Notes: generated by a model not told the origin, from the letters alone. 64,000 nt of DNA from an uncultured Bacteroides sp. (GCA_947173895.1 CAMWGU010000007.1:1-64000); one strand, 5' to 3'. Numbered from the stretch's first letter, positions 39,392-49,425 are shown. Numbers and translations are program-made.

Positions 39392-39490
39392 TTAACCCCG
39401 AGGGGTCATCATTGTAGTGGATGCGGACAGGGTAGTCATCGTTCGCCCCATCCCCGATGCAGTTGCAGTATGTAGATAGTATATCGTCAT
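39392..39490 (-). CDS. Threonine operon leader peptide (MTIYYLHTATASGMGRTMTTLSASTTMMTPRG)
   Basis: Hand-translated 32-codon minus-strand ORF with 9 Thr (and 5 Met), purine-rich RBS (AGAAGAGA), consensus -7 box upstream, terminator and thrA downstream; missing from the ORF track. Confidence 0.8.
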   Translation of the reverse strand: MTIYYLHTATASGMGRTMTTLSASTTMMTPRG

Positions 39491-39528
39491 TTTATCGCTA
39501 TTTCTCTTCTGTTTTCATTTAAACGATG

Positions 39529-39536
39529 CAAATATA
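39529..39536 (-). promoter_or_regulatory. -7 box of the thr operon promoter
   Basis: Minus-strand TATATTTG (TAnnTTTG), 38 nt before the leader ATG. Confidence 0.5.
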
Positions 39537-39710
39537 AAAACTATTTCCTACAATCTATTACATTTTCCCATTTTTTTGCGATAAAACAGCAGAGTTTCTC
39601 CTCCCTGCCGACTCCTGCTCATGTGACAGAAGAAAATAGAATTAAAGGTTTACGGAAGCTTCCATCGTTTTTCGAGGCCTTACACAAAGCTGATCACACC
39701 CTATAGATTT

Positions 39711-39798
39711 CTTAAAACTCCGTCGGTGTTCTTGTAAACACCGACGGAGTTTTATAGAACACCGACGGAAATCATTAGAACACCGACGGTGTTTTAAG
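39711..39798. repeat. Four-copy AACACCGACGG inverted/direct repeat array forming alternative hairpins
   Basis: Perfect 17-bp stem AAAACTCCGTCGGTGTT (39714-39730)/AACACCGACGGAGTTTT (39737-39753); further AGAACACCGACGG at 39756 and 39777; outer arms CTTAAAAC...GTTTTAAG also pair. Confidence 0.88.
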
Positions 39799-39890
39799 AA
39801 TGCAAGCAGCCGGTGAGAAGATTATGCAAGGAAGCGAAGGATTATACATCGGCCACAGGTGAAAAAGCCCAAAACTTTCATCCGCCCTTA

Positions 39891-39920
39891 TTGCCATGCA
39901 GAACTATTTCCTTACCTTTG
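39891..39920 (+). promoter_or_regulatory. radA promoter
   Basis: TTG (39891-39893), 19-nt spacer, TACCTTTG (39913-39920). Confidence 0.55.
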
Positions 39921-39968
39921 TGCTACATCAGCCGAAAGCTGTAGCACGATTAATGATTCCAAAAGAAT

Positions 39969-41336
39969 ATGGCAAAGGAAAAGACAGTATATGTATGCAC
40001 CAACTGCGGACAAGATTCCCCCAAATGGATAGGGAAATGCCCGTCGTGTGGCGCATGGAACACGTATGTGGAAGAAGTAGTACGCAAGGAAACCGCAAAC
40101 AAAAGACCGGTGTCCGGCCTGGAGACCGCAAAAAGCAAACCGCTCACGCTGAACGACATTACCGGAGGCGACGAACCACGGATAGACATGTGCGACGAAG
40201 AACTGAACCGGGTGCTGGGAGGAGGACTGGTGCCGGGATCACTCGTCTTGCTGGGAGGCGAACCAGGCATAGGCAAATCGACCCTGGTATTGCAAACCGT
40301 GCTTCACCTGTCCGACAAGAAAGTATTGTATATCTCGGGAGAAGAAAGCGCCCGGCAACTGAAGCTGCGTGCCGACCGCATACCGCACAATTCATCGGAC
40401 TGCCTGATTGTGTGCGAGACATCGCTAGAACAGATTTACGTCCACATCAAGAACACACAGCCCGACCTGGTCATCATCGACTCCATCCAGACCATCTCGA
40501 CCGAAACCATCGACTCTTCGCCCGGCAGCCTGGTACAGGTGCGCGAATGCTCTGCCTCCATCCTGAAATTTGCCAAAGAAACCAACACGCCGGTCATCCT
40601 GATAGGCCACATCAACAAAGAAGGAAGCATAGCCGGCCCCAAGGTGCTGGAACACATTGTAGATACCGTGCTACAGTTCGAAGGCGACCAGCATTACATG
40701 TACCGCATCCTGCGCAGCATCAAGAACCGATTTGGCAGCACCGCCGAACTGGGCATCTACGAAATGCGGCAAAACGGGCTGCGCCAAGTGAGCAACCCCT
40801 CCGAACTATTGCTCAGCCAAGACCATGACGGAATGAGCGGAGTGGCCATCGCCTCGGCCATAGAAGGCGTACGCCCCTTCCTGATAGAGACACAGGCACT
40901 GGTCAGTTCGGCCGTTTATGGAAACCCGCAACGGTCGGCCACCGGATTCGACCTGCGCCGCATGAACATGCTCCTGGCAGTGCTCGAAAAAAGAGTAGGA
41001 TTCAAGCTGGCACAAAAAGACGTGTTCCTGAATATCGCAGGCGGACTGAGAGTGAACGATCCGGCCATCGACCTGTCTGTCATCAGCGCCATCCTGTCAA
41101 GCAACATGGACACAGAGATAGAGCGCGACACCTGCATGGCCGGAGAAGTGGGACTGAGCGGCGAAATACGTCCGGTGAACCGCATCGAGCAACGCATCGG
41201 CGAAGCCGAGAAATTGGGCTTCAAACGCATTCTGGTCCCGAAGCACAACCTGCAGGGAATGGACACATCCAAGCTGAAAATCGAACTAATCCCCGTGAGA
41301 AAAGTGGAAGAAGCATTCCGCGCCTTATTTGGATAA
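39969..41336 (+). CDS. radA: DNA repair protein RadA
   Basis: 455-aa ORF; zinc finger CTNCGQDSPKWIGKCPSCGAWNT, Walker A GGEPGIGKST, KNRFGST motif, Lon-like C-terminus. Confidence 0.96.
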   Translation: MAKEKTVYVCTNCGQDSPKWIGKCPSCGAWNTYVEEVVRKETANKRPVSGLETAKSKPLTLNDITGGDEPRIDMCDEELNRVLGGGLVPGSLVLLGGEPGIGKSTLVLQTVLHLSDKKVLYISGEESARQLKLRADRIPHNSSDCLIVCETSLEQIYVHIKNTQPDLVIIDSIQTISTETIDSSPGSLVQVRECSASILKFAKETNTPVILIGHINKEGSIAGPKVLEHIVDTVLQFEGDQHYMYRILRSIKNRFGSTAELGIYEMRQNGLRQVSNPSELLLSQDHDGMSGVAIASAIEGVRPFLIETQALVSSAVYGNPQRSATGFDLRRMNMLLAVLEKRVGFKLAQKDVFLNIAGGLRVNDPAIDLSVISAILSSNMDTEIERDTCMAGEVGLSGEIRPVNRIEQRIGEAEKLGFKRILVPKHNLQGMDTSKLKIELIPVRKVEEAFRALFG

Positions 41337-41354
41337 ACACTGATAAACAACACC

Positions 41355-42002
41355 ATGGACAAGAAACAACCCTACACACCCAGCTGCACGGACTGCGGCA
41401 CACAGAACTGCAAGTTCAAGGACCGCACCTATCCGGACTTCTGCCTCACCACCCATCTGGACAAAGAAGACCTGGAATGGGCGCTCCGGCGATACGACGA
41501 GGACGAGAACCATCGTGTGATGGTGGCTAGTGCCGAAGTGGAATACGAAGGCTACTGCCAGCTGACCCGCGTGGAAGAAATCATGACCTTTGCCCGAAAG
41601 ATGGGATACAAGAAGATAGGCATAGCCAACTGCATCGGACTGGCGAACGAAGCACGCATCTTTGCACGCATCCTGCGCGCCAACGGTTTCGAGGCCTATT
41701 CCGTGATATGCAAAGTGGCCGGCGTAGCCAAATCCGCCGTCGGAATTCCCCAGACGTGCGAAAGCATCGGGGCGGCCATGTGCAACCCCATCTTGCAGGC
41801 ACGCCTGTTGAACCAAGCACATACGGACCTGAACGTGGTCATCGGATTGTGCGTAGGACACGACAGCCTGTTCTACAAATACTCCGACGCATACGCTACC
41901 ACGCTGGTGACCAAAGACCGGGTGACAGGACACAATCCTGCCGCCGCCCTATATACCGCCAATTCCTATTATCGAAAAAAATTAATGCCGGAGGGCGAAT
42001 AA
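41355..42002 (+). CDS. DUF1847 domain-containing Cys-rich protein
   Basis: 215-aa ORF; CTDCGTQNCKF, CVGHDSLFYKYS typical of DUF1847. Confidence 0.8.
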   Translation: MDKKQPYTPSCTDCGTQNCKFKDRTYPDFCLTTHLDKEDLEWALRRYDEDENHRVMVASAEVEYEGYCQLTRVEEIMTFARKMGYKKIGIANCIGLANEARIFARILRANGFEAYSVICKVAGVAKSAVGIPQTCESIGAAMCNPILQARLLNQAHTDLNVVIGLCVGHDSLFYKYSDAYATTLVTKDRVTGHNPAAALYTANSYYRKKLMPEGE

Positions 42003-42016
42003 CCTCAAGGAGAAAC

Positions 42017-43633
42017 ATGATACAAGAATTTCAAATCAGGGTTTTACCCGAACAAGCTGTCAACGAACAGTCGTTGAAACAATTCATCGGCCGCGACAAG
42101 GGGCTGGACATACGTACCATCCACGCGCTTCGCATCCTGAAAAGAAGCATCGACGCACGCCAGCGCACCATTTATGTAAACCTGAAAGTACGATTGTACA
42201 TCAATGAGATTCCGCACGACGATGAATTTACACACACTATATATAATAAGGTAGAAGGAAAGCCGCAAGTCATTGTAGTGGGAGCAGGTCCGGGAGGACT
42301 CTTCGCCGCCCTGCGCCTGATAGAACTGGGGCTACGCCCCATAGTGGTGGAACGAGGGAAAAATGTGCGCGACAGAAAGGTGGACATCGCACGCATCAGC
42401 CGCGAGCACAAAGTGGATACTGAAAGCAATTACAGCTTTGGCGAAGGCGGTGCAGGCGCCTACTCGGACGGCAAACTCTACACCCGAAGCAAAAAGCGGG
42501 GCAATGTGGACAAGATTTTAAACGTGTTTTGCCAGCATGGTGCCAGTACGTCCATCTTGGCAGATGCCCACCCGCACATCGGCACGGACAAGCTGCCGCG
42601 CGTGATAGAGAACATGCGGAACACCATTCTGGCCTGTGGAGGCGAAGTGCATTTCGAGACACGGATGGATTCGCTCATCATCGAGAGGGACAGCGTAGTG
42701 GGAATAGAGACCAGCACCGGACAAACGTTCAGGGGGCCTGTCATCCTAGCCACCGGACATTCGGCCAGGGACGTATATCGCTGGCTGCACAGCCACGGCA
42801 TAGCGCTGGAGGCCAAAGGAATAGCCGTAGGCGTCCGCCTGGAGCATCCGTCCATGCTGATAGACCAGATACAATACCACAACAAGAATGGACGTGGCAA
42901 ATACCTGCCTGCCGCCGAATACAGCTTTGTCACCCAGGTAGAAGGACGCGGAGTCTATAGTTTCTGCATGTGTCCGGGGGGCTTTGTGGTTCCCGCCGCA
43001 AGCGGCCCGCACCAGATAGTGGTCAACGGCATGAGCCCCAGCAACCGCGGTTCGCGGTGGAGCAACTCGGGCATGGTGGTAGAGATGCATCCAGAAGACC
43101 TGGCCGATCCCTCATTTGCCGGACTGCTGAACACTGCCTCCCCTGGCGGCACAGCCTCATCCGACACTTCCCACCCCCTTGCCATGATGCATTTTCAGGA
43201 AGCACTGGAAGCCGCCTGCTGGCAGCAAGGCAATATGCGCCAAACCGCTCCCTCGCAACGGATGGTAGATTTCACCCGCAAGAAACTGAGCTACGACCTG
43301 CCCGACAGTTCCTACAGTCCGGGACTGATTTCCTCGCCGCTGCATTTCTGGATGCCTTCGTTTCTGACCGACCGGCTGGCCAAAGGGTTCCAGCAATTCG
43401 GGAAAAGCAGCCATGGCTTCCTGACCAACGAGGCGGTGATGATAGGGGTGGAGACACGCACATCCGCTCCGGTAAGGATTACGCGGGATAACGAAACACT
43501 GCAACATATCACGCTCAACGGACTATTTCCGTGCGGCGAAGGAGCCGGATACGCCGGCGGCATTGTTTCGGCAGGCATCGACGGAGAGAAATGCGCCGAA
43601 GCCGCAGCTGCTTATTTAGGCGTAAATCCATAA
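42017..43633 (+). CDS. NAD(P)/FAD-dependent oxidoreductase (COG2509-like)
   Basis: True start MIQEFQIRVLPEQ at 42017 with AAGGAG RBS; GxGxxG (VVGAGPGGLFAALRLIELG), NYSFGEGGAGAYSDGKLYTR. The upstream ORF extension is out of register with DUF1847. Confidence 0.9.
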   Translation: MIQEFQIRVLPEQAVNEQSLKQFIGRDKGLDIRTIHALRILKRSIDARQRTIYVNLKVRLYINEIPHDDEFTHTIYNKVEGKPQVIVVGAGPGGLFAALRLIELGLRPIVVERGKNVRDRKVDIARISREHKVDTESNYSFGEGGAGAYSDGKLYTRSKKRGNVDKILNVFCQHGASTSILADAHPHIGTDKLPRVIENMRNTILACGGEVHFETRMDSLIIERDSVVGIETSTGQTFRGPVILATGHSARDVYRWLHSHGIALEAKGIAVGVRLEHPSMLIDQIQYHNKNGRGKYLPAAEYSFVTQVEGRGVYSFCMCPGGFVVPAASGPHQIVVNGMSPSNRGSRWSNSGMVVEMHPEDLADPSFAGLLNTASPGGTASSDTSHPLAMMHFQEALEAACWQQGNMRQTAPSQRMVDFTRKKLSYDLPDSSYSPGLISSPLHFWMPSFLTDRLAKGFQQFGKSSHGFLTNEAVMIGVETRTSAPVRITRDNETLQHITLNGLFPCGEGAGYAGGIVSAGIDGEKCAEAAAAYLGVNP

Positions 43634-43651
43634 GGCCACAGAATAAGAGAA

Positions 43652-43699
43652 CTCCCTCCTCCGGTCTCCGGCCAATCCGGAAAGCCCCGGAGAAGGGAG
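43652..43699. terminator. GC-rich hairpin between convergent genes
   Basis: CTCCCTCCTCCGG (43652-43664)/CCGGAGAAGGGAG (43687-43699), one mismatch; no T-tract. Confidence 0.45.
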
Positions 43700-43735
43700 C
43701 CCACTTCCCCGTCCGACAACGAAGCCCGGTCCGTA

Positions 43736-45868
43736 TCATTTCAAATCGCAACCGATCTTATCAAAAGGTATAGGCTGGAAATGTTCAATCCGATCGAACA
43801 CAGGAGCCTTGTCAATAAAGCCTTCCAATATGTTCTCCTCGTTCTTGAATCCGGGATTCTGCTGAGCCATGTAGTTATTATACCATTCGGCATAGTCAAG
43901 CGAGCCGGAAATCAGATCCTTTATCTTATAAAACAAGTTCCCGGCTATCACATTGTTGCGCGGAAAGCTGGGATCGCCTTTCCAATAATCGACCAGCAAA
44001 GGATATTCTTGGCTGTACGGAGGTTCATTATATTTCACTTCGGTCAGACGCTGATCAAAAATCCCCCCCTTCTCCATCGTACTTCTGCTCCAGTTCTGCA
44101 TACGGTTATCAATGTGTATGGCTACAGGCATGTCTACAAAAATATTGTTCCGATACACATTGTCGTGTCCTCCGCCTATCAGCACCGGCAAAGTGCCCGC
44201 CCGATAATACACACATCCGTACACTTCCATGTCGCACGCCCCGTCGTCGTGATAAGTGGCCGAGACACGATGACGGGAATCGAAATGATGAAAATAACAA
44301 TACTTCACCTTGATGCCCCTTTCCGAAGGATCACGTCCATAATACAGCGCACCCTGATCGTCTACTTCCTTGCACACATGATGAATATCACAATACTCCA
44401 CCAGATGATTATTCCCATGAATAAGAACAGCCATGCTGGGAGCATCGAAAATCTCACATTTCGACATACGGTTGCCCACGCCGTCGATGGATATGCCCGG
44501 ACGATATGATTTCTCTATCCGGTTAAAATCGTATATCCTGCAATTCTCCACATAATTGCCGGCCGGAGCCAGCGTACGCCGGTCGCCACCTCCCAGATTG
44601 ATACCTCCCGATCCCACTTGATAAATCACGGAATTACTTACCCCGTTATTTTTTCCCGCGCTACGATTGAACAAAATATCATCATACAGGCGGCTCCCCA
44701 ATGAGCCTATCACCCCTCCTACACCATCTTTGTATTTCAGGTCCGAATCATGCTCCGCCTTATATATATCGCCATCAGGCAAATCGCCCCGACCTATCGA
44801 GACAGCCACATAGCCCAAATTCCTGAACGTGCAACTATCCACCCGGACCTGTTCCGAAGTCTCCATATACACTCCCATTCCACGAGAGTACTCGAAAGTG
44901 AACCCCTGAATCAACACATTCTTCGATGACTCCACATAGAACATCGGCTCTTCCATAATGGAAATGTCTATGCGGTCGATCTTTTCATCTTCAGGAAGAA
45001 AATACAGTTTCCCCCTTTTCTTGTCTATAACATATTCGCCCGGCTCGTCTATCTCCTCGACAAGGTTCAATGCATACCAGCGACGAAATGAAGCTCCGGT
45101 CATAAAACCATACATAGTAGGCATGGCCGCCGTAATGGTCTTCTCCGCCGGATCTATGGACTTCACAGGAATCATATCATCAGCATACCCATAAGCAAAA
45201 TATCCCGCTATCCACACATCATCGGCCGATTTCCACGATGAGGGGCGTTCTTCCGAATACTCGAACACCGGATCGCCTATTCCAAATGTCTTATTACGCG
45301 GAATATCTCCCGTACAACGAACCTTTCCGATCAACACCGTACTGTCATTGGGCCAGCGCGATACATGCTGCGCCTTGCCATTGATAAAGAGTTCGCTCCA
45401 CGATGGCAAAGCGGCACGTCCAAATCCCTTGGGAGTAATTCCTGCAAGCTCAATTCCAAGCGAGTTCATATCGATCTCTCTGACTTTATCTTTCACTCCA
45501 TCCTGAAGCCGGTCTCTCACCGACGGTTCCCTGACGGCTTTAGCCCGGCTTCCTCCCAACGATACACCGCCTGTGAATGAAACCTTTTCGGATCGGTAAG
45601 GACGAAGAATAAGGTTTTCATTCTTAATCTTTAAACTACCAGACAACTGGTACGTTCCGCCTCTAAATAAAATCTCCACCGTATCGGCCTCATGTTTCCC
45701 GGCCTTGTCTACCGCCTTCTGGGGTGTCTTGAATGGATGAGCCAACGTACCGTCTGCATTATCATTCCCCTTGAGTGACACATAATAAATATACTTTTCT
45801 CCAAATGCAACAAAAGGCATCCAAGCCAACATAAACCATAGCAGGCACTTTTTTCTTTTCATTTTCAT
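43736..45868 (-). CDS. Secreted right-handed parallel beta-helix protein
   Basis: 710-aa ORF; KYIYYVSLKGNDNADGTLAHPFKTPQKAVDKAG and beta-helix coils; distant similarity to the 23020-25203 product. Confidence 0.75.
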   Translation of the reverse strand: MKMKRKKCLLWFMLAWMPFVAFGEKYIYYVSLKGNDNADGTLAHPFKTPQKAVDKAGKHEADTVEILFRGGTYQLSGSLKIKNENLILRPYRSEKVSFTGGVSLGGSRAKAVREPSVRDRLQDGVKDKVREIDMNSLGIELAGITPKGFGRAALPSWSELFINGKAQHVSRWPNDSTVLIGKVRCTGDIPRNKTFGIGDPVFEYSEERPSSWKSADDVWIAGYFAYGYADDMIPVKSIDPAEKTITAAMPTMYGFMTGASFRRWYALNLVEEIDEPGEYVIDKKRGKLYFLPEDEKIDRIDISIMEEPMFYVESSKNVLIQGFTFEYSRGMGVYMETSEQVRVDSCTFRNLGYVAVSIGRGDLPDGDIYKAEHDSDLKYKDGVGGVIGSLGSRLYDDILFNRSAGKNNGVSNSVIYQVGSGGINLGGGDRRTLAPAGNYVENCRIYDFNRIEKSYRPGISIDGVGNRMSKCEIFDAPSMAVLIHGNNHLVEYCDIHHVCKEVDDQGALYYGRDPSERGIKVKYCYFHHFDSRHRVSATYHDDGACDMEVYGCVYYRAGTLPVLIGGGHDNVYRNNIFVDMPVAIHIDNRMQNWSRSTMEKGGIFDQRLTEVKYNEPPYSQEYPLLVDYWKGDPSFPRNNVIAGNLFYKIKDLISGSLDYAEWYNNYMAQQNPGFKNEENILEGFIDKAPVFDRIEHFQPIPFDKIGCDLK

Positions 45869-46152
45869 CTAGTTATAAATTCAATCAAACAAATTCTATC
45901 TTTCTTTTCTTCTGATCTGCGTTCCTACATTGCCATCGTACGAACAATTACAAACATTCCAACAGTCATGAATCAATTTAATCAATCGAACAGTAAAGAT
46001 AAACAATAATATAAAAAGTTCGATGCATGAAGCAAAAATTTTGCATCTCGTTGGCCAAACAAACGAATATAGACCGACAATGCAACTAATAACAGCCTGA
46101 AAAGAAAAACAGTTTATTCATGCAAATGGCATACAAAACCGAGATTTATAAC

Positions 46153-46160
46153 TAACTTTG
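46153..46160 (+). promoter_or_regulatory. -7 box upstream of the LuxR-type regulator
   Basis: TAACTTTG, giving a very short predicted 5' UTR. Confidence 0.45.
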
Positions 46161-46177
46161 CACCAAAGAAAGAATCC

Positions 46178-46774
46178 ATGCATCACCACGAAATAGCCAT
46201 AGTAGATATTAACACACTGACTTGCCTGGGACTAAAAAGCATATTAGAAACCATTATCCCGACAGCGACTATCCGTGTGTTCCATTCCTTTGGCGAACTG
46301 ACGGATGACACACCGGACATGTATGCCCATTACTTTATCTCCGCTCAAATTTATTTCGAACATACCTCTTTCTTCTTGCCGCGCAAACCTAAAACCATCG
46401 TATTGGCCGGAGGAGACAACCTACCGCAATTATCCGGAGTGCCACAGCTGAATATTTACCAAGACGAAACATCCTTGATAAACGACATCCATCGACTGCG
46501 CCAATACGGACATCAGGGAAAAGGACCGACAGCCGGAAAAGCAACAGCCACATCCGAAAGGCCGGAACACGAACTGTCCGCACGCGAAATAGAAGTTCTG
46601 ACACTCATCACCAAAGGACTAATCAACAAAGAAATAGCAGACAAACTGCACATCAGCCTGACCACTGTCATCTCGCATCGCAAAAATATCACTGAGAAAC
46701 TAGGCATTAAGTCTGTCTCCGGACTGACCGTTTATGCCGTAATGAACGGCTACATCGAAGCGGACAGAATTTAA
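46178..46774 (+). CDS. LuxR-family transcriptional regulator with degenerate receiver-like N-terminus
   Basis: 198-aa ORF; C-terminal LSAREIEVLTLITKGLINKEIADKLHISLTTVISHRKNITEKLGIKS; no recognisable phospho-acceptor Asp at the expected position. Confidence 0.82.
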   Translation: MHHHEIAIVDINTLTCLGLKSILETIIPTATIRVFHSFGELTDDTPDMYAHYFISAQIYFEHTSFFLPRKPKTIVLAGGDNLPQLSGVPQLNIYQDETSLINDIHRLRQYGHQGKGPTAGKATATSERPEHELSAREIEVLTLITKGLINKEIADKLHISLTTVISHRKNITEKLGIKSVSGLTVYAVMNGYIEADRI

Positions 46775-46977
46775 GACACAATCCAGAGCAGAAGATAAAA
46801 TCCTCATTTATTAGGATTGCACACCCGAACGAAATGGTGTTACTTTGCAAACAAAAAACATAGCCGCCACAAAAGGCACGGGAAGAGACCGGACAATATG
46901 CCGGAACGGACTACATCCGACATGCTTCGCATGCTTGGTTCGGGCAGCACATCCAATAAAGACAACAAGAAACAGAT

Positions 46978-49401
46978 ATGAGAAAAAACATGTTAGCCAT
47001 TACAGGCTGCCTACTGGCCGCTACAGTTTGGGCGGAAAACATCCATCCTGAGCCGAAAGATACCACCAAAGTGATCGACATAGAAGAAGTGGTAGTCATT
47101 GCCTCACCCAAAGAAACAGGAAAACCGAGAGAACTTCCCGCATCCGTATCGTTGCTCTCGCAAAAAGACATGCAAACCAACCGGATCACTTCACTGAAAA
47201 ATATAAGTTCGCTGGTTCCAAACTTCTTCATGCCCGACTACGGGTCGCGGCTCACTTCGGCCATTTATATCCGAGGAATCGGCTCACGCATCAATACCCC
47301 TGCCGTAGGACTTTATGTGGACAACATCCCTTATATCGACAAATCGGCCTTCGATTTCAACTTTTACGACATTGAACGCATTGACATCCTCCGTGGCCCG
47401 CAAGGAACTCTATACGGACGAAACACCATGGGTGGACTAATTAAGGTACATACCCGCTCTCCGTTCTTTTATCAGGGAACGGATGTCAAACTCAGCTATG
47501 GAAGCAAAAGCAACTACTACAGCGCGTCACTGACCCATTACCACCGCTGGAACGACCGTTTCGCTTTCTCGGCTGGCGGATATTATGAAGGCTCGGACGG
47601 ATTCTTCCGCAATGCCTTCAACGGAAAGAAAATAGATAAGATGAAGGCCGGAGGCGGACGCATGCGAGCCATCTGGCTACCTTCGGAAAACCTGAAACTG
47701 GACTATAGCATAGGATATGACTACAGCGACGAAGGAGGATACCCATATTACTACACCAAGCCGGAGGAAGGATATGAAAGCGAAAACGAGAAATATAAAG
47801 ACCATATAGGAAAAATATCATACGACCAAGATTGCAGCTATCGCCGCGGATTGTTCAACACCGGTCTGAATCTAGAATATCAGGCACAAAAATTCACAGT
47901 AAACGCCGTTACAGGATTTCAGAACCTGAACGACCGCATGTTCCTAGATCAGGATTTCCTACCGACCAGCATCTACACCATCGAACAAAAGCAACGCTTG
48001 AACAACCTTAGCGAAGAAATCACCTTAAAAAGCAAAAACAACAAACATTGGCAATGGGTGACGGGAGTCAGCGGATTCTATCAATGGCTGCACACGAATG
48101 GTCCGGTAGACTTTATGAAGAACGGAGTGGACGAAATGATTGAAGGAAACGTCAATACCATTTTCAAGAAGATTCATCAATCCAATCCCCGTGCTCCAGA
48201 AATGAGTTTGGACGTACTGAACAGTAGCGTTCGCGTGGGCGGAATCTTTGACACACCGATATTCTGTACAGCATTGTTTCATCAGTCTACCTTCAACAAC
48301 CTGTTTGTGAAAGGACTTTCGATGATAGCCGGACTACGTATGGAATACGAGAATATGTCTATGAACTATTTTTCGGACAGCCACATCGATTTCGATTTCT
48401 TTCTTAAGATGGCAACTCCTCCCTTTCAGATCCCGTTCAAAGAGTTGAAAGCCTTGCCACTGTTAAAAGGAAAAGAAAAGAACGACTACGTGCAACTGCT
48501 CCCCAAACTGGCTTTCAAATACGACCTAGGTTCTGCAGGCAACCTCTATGCCAGCATTGCTAAAGGATATCGGTCGGGAGGATATAATGTGCAGATGTTT
48601 TCGGAACTGATACAAAGCGACATGCAACAAAAAATGATAAAGGCCATACTAGACAAGACACCGGAAGCCATGAAAGGCATGATAGAAGGAATGATACAAC
48701 AGCATCTGCCCAACTATGGCAAAGAGCTGAACGTAAAAGAAACAACAGTCTACAAACCCGAATATAGCTGGAACTACGAAGCTGGAGCACACCTCAACTT
48801 GTTCAACGGTAAACTAAAAGCTGATTTAGCCGCATTCTACATGGATACCCACGATCAGCAAATCGCCAAGTTTGTCAACAGCGGACTGGGACGGATGATG
48901 GTCAATGCCGGCAGCAGCGAAAGTTACGGAATAGAAGCCAGTTTGCTAGCCTCGATCAGCAGAAACCTCAGCATGAATGCAAATTACGGTTATACCCGCT
49001 CCACATTCAAGAAATATGACGGAGGCATCACATCGTCGGAAGAGCATATCGACTATAGCGGCAACTATGTTCCCTTTGTTCCCCACCACACTGCGAACGC
49101 CGGAGCAAGCTACAGCTTCTTCTTCGATGGCAACTGCCGGATACAAAGCCTGACCATAGGAATGAACTATACCGGAGCCGGGAAAATATATTGGACCGAA
49201 AAAAACAATGCCTCACAAAGCTTTTACGGCACACTGAACAGCCAGCTTTCTCTGAAAGCGCAAACCTTGCAAATAGACGTATGGGGACGAAATCTGACCA
49301 ACAAGAAATATACGACCTTTTATTTTGAAACGATGCACAGAGGATTCGAACAAAAGAGCAGGCCACTTCAGCTGGGAGTAGACGTTCGTTATCACTTCTA
49401 A
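46978..49401 (+). CDS. TonB-dependent outer-membrane receptor
   Basis: 807-aa ORF; plug domain (IEEVVVIASPKE, YIRGIGSRINTPAVGLYVDNIP, DILRGPQGTLYGRNTMGG) and barrel ending in F. Confidence 0.93.
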   Translation: MRKNMLAITGCLLAATVWAENIHPEPKDTTKVIDIEEVVVIASPKETGKPRELPASVSLLSQKDMQTNRITSLKNISSLVPNFFMPDYGSRLTSAIYIRGIGSRINTPAVGLYVDNIPYIDKSAFDFNFYDIERIDILRGPQGTLYGRNTMGGLIKVHTRSPFFYQGTDVKLSYGSKSNYYSASLTHYHRWNDRFAFSAGGYYEGSDGFFRNAFNGKKIDKMKAGGGRMRAIWLPSENLKLDYSIGYDYSDEGGYPYYYTKPEEGYESENEKYKDHIGKISYDQDCSYRRGLFNTGLNLEYQAQKFTVNAVTGFQNLNDRMFLDQDFLPTSIYTIEQKQRLNNLSEEITLKSKNNKHWQWVTGVSGFYQWLHTNGPVDFMKNGVDEMIEGNVNTIFKKIHQSNPRAPEMSLDVLNSSVRVGGIFDTPIFCTALFHQSTFNNLFVKGLSMIAGLRMEYENMSMNYFSDSHIDFDFFLKMATPPFQIPFKELKALPLLKGKEKNDYVQLLPKLAFKYDLGSAGNLYASIAKGYRSGGYNVQMFSELIQSDMQQKMIKAILDKTPEAMKGMIEGMIQQHLPNYGKELNVKETTVYKPEYSWNYEAGAHLNLFNGKLKADLAAFYMDTHDQQIAKFVNSGLGRMMVNAGSSESYGIEASLLASISRNLSMNANYGYTRSTFKKYDGGITSSEEHIDYSGNYVPFVPHHTANAGASYSFFFDGNCRIQSLTIGMNYTGAGKIYWTEKNNASQSFYGTLNSQLSLKAQTLQIDVWGRNLTNKKYTTFYFETMHRGFEQKSRPLQLGVDVRYHF

Positions 49402-49425
49402 ACGCATCCCGTGTTCACACACCGC

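Noticed and set aside
41708-42016. N-terminal extension of the FAD oxidoreductase ORF
   Set aside because: Overlaps DUF1847 in another frame; a good RBS and conserved start lie at 42017.
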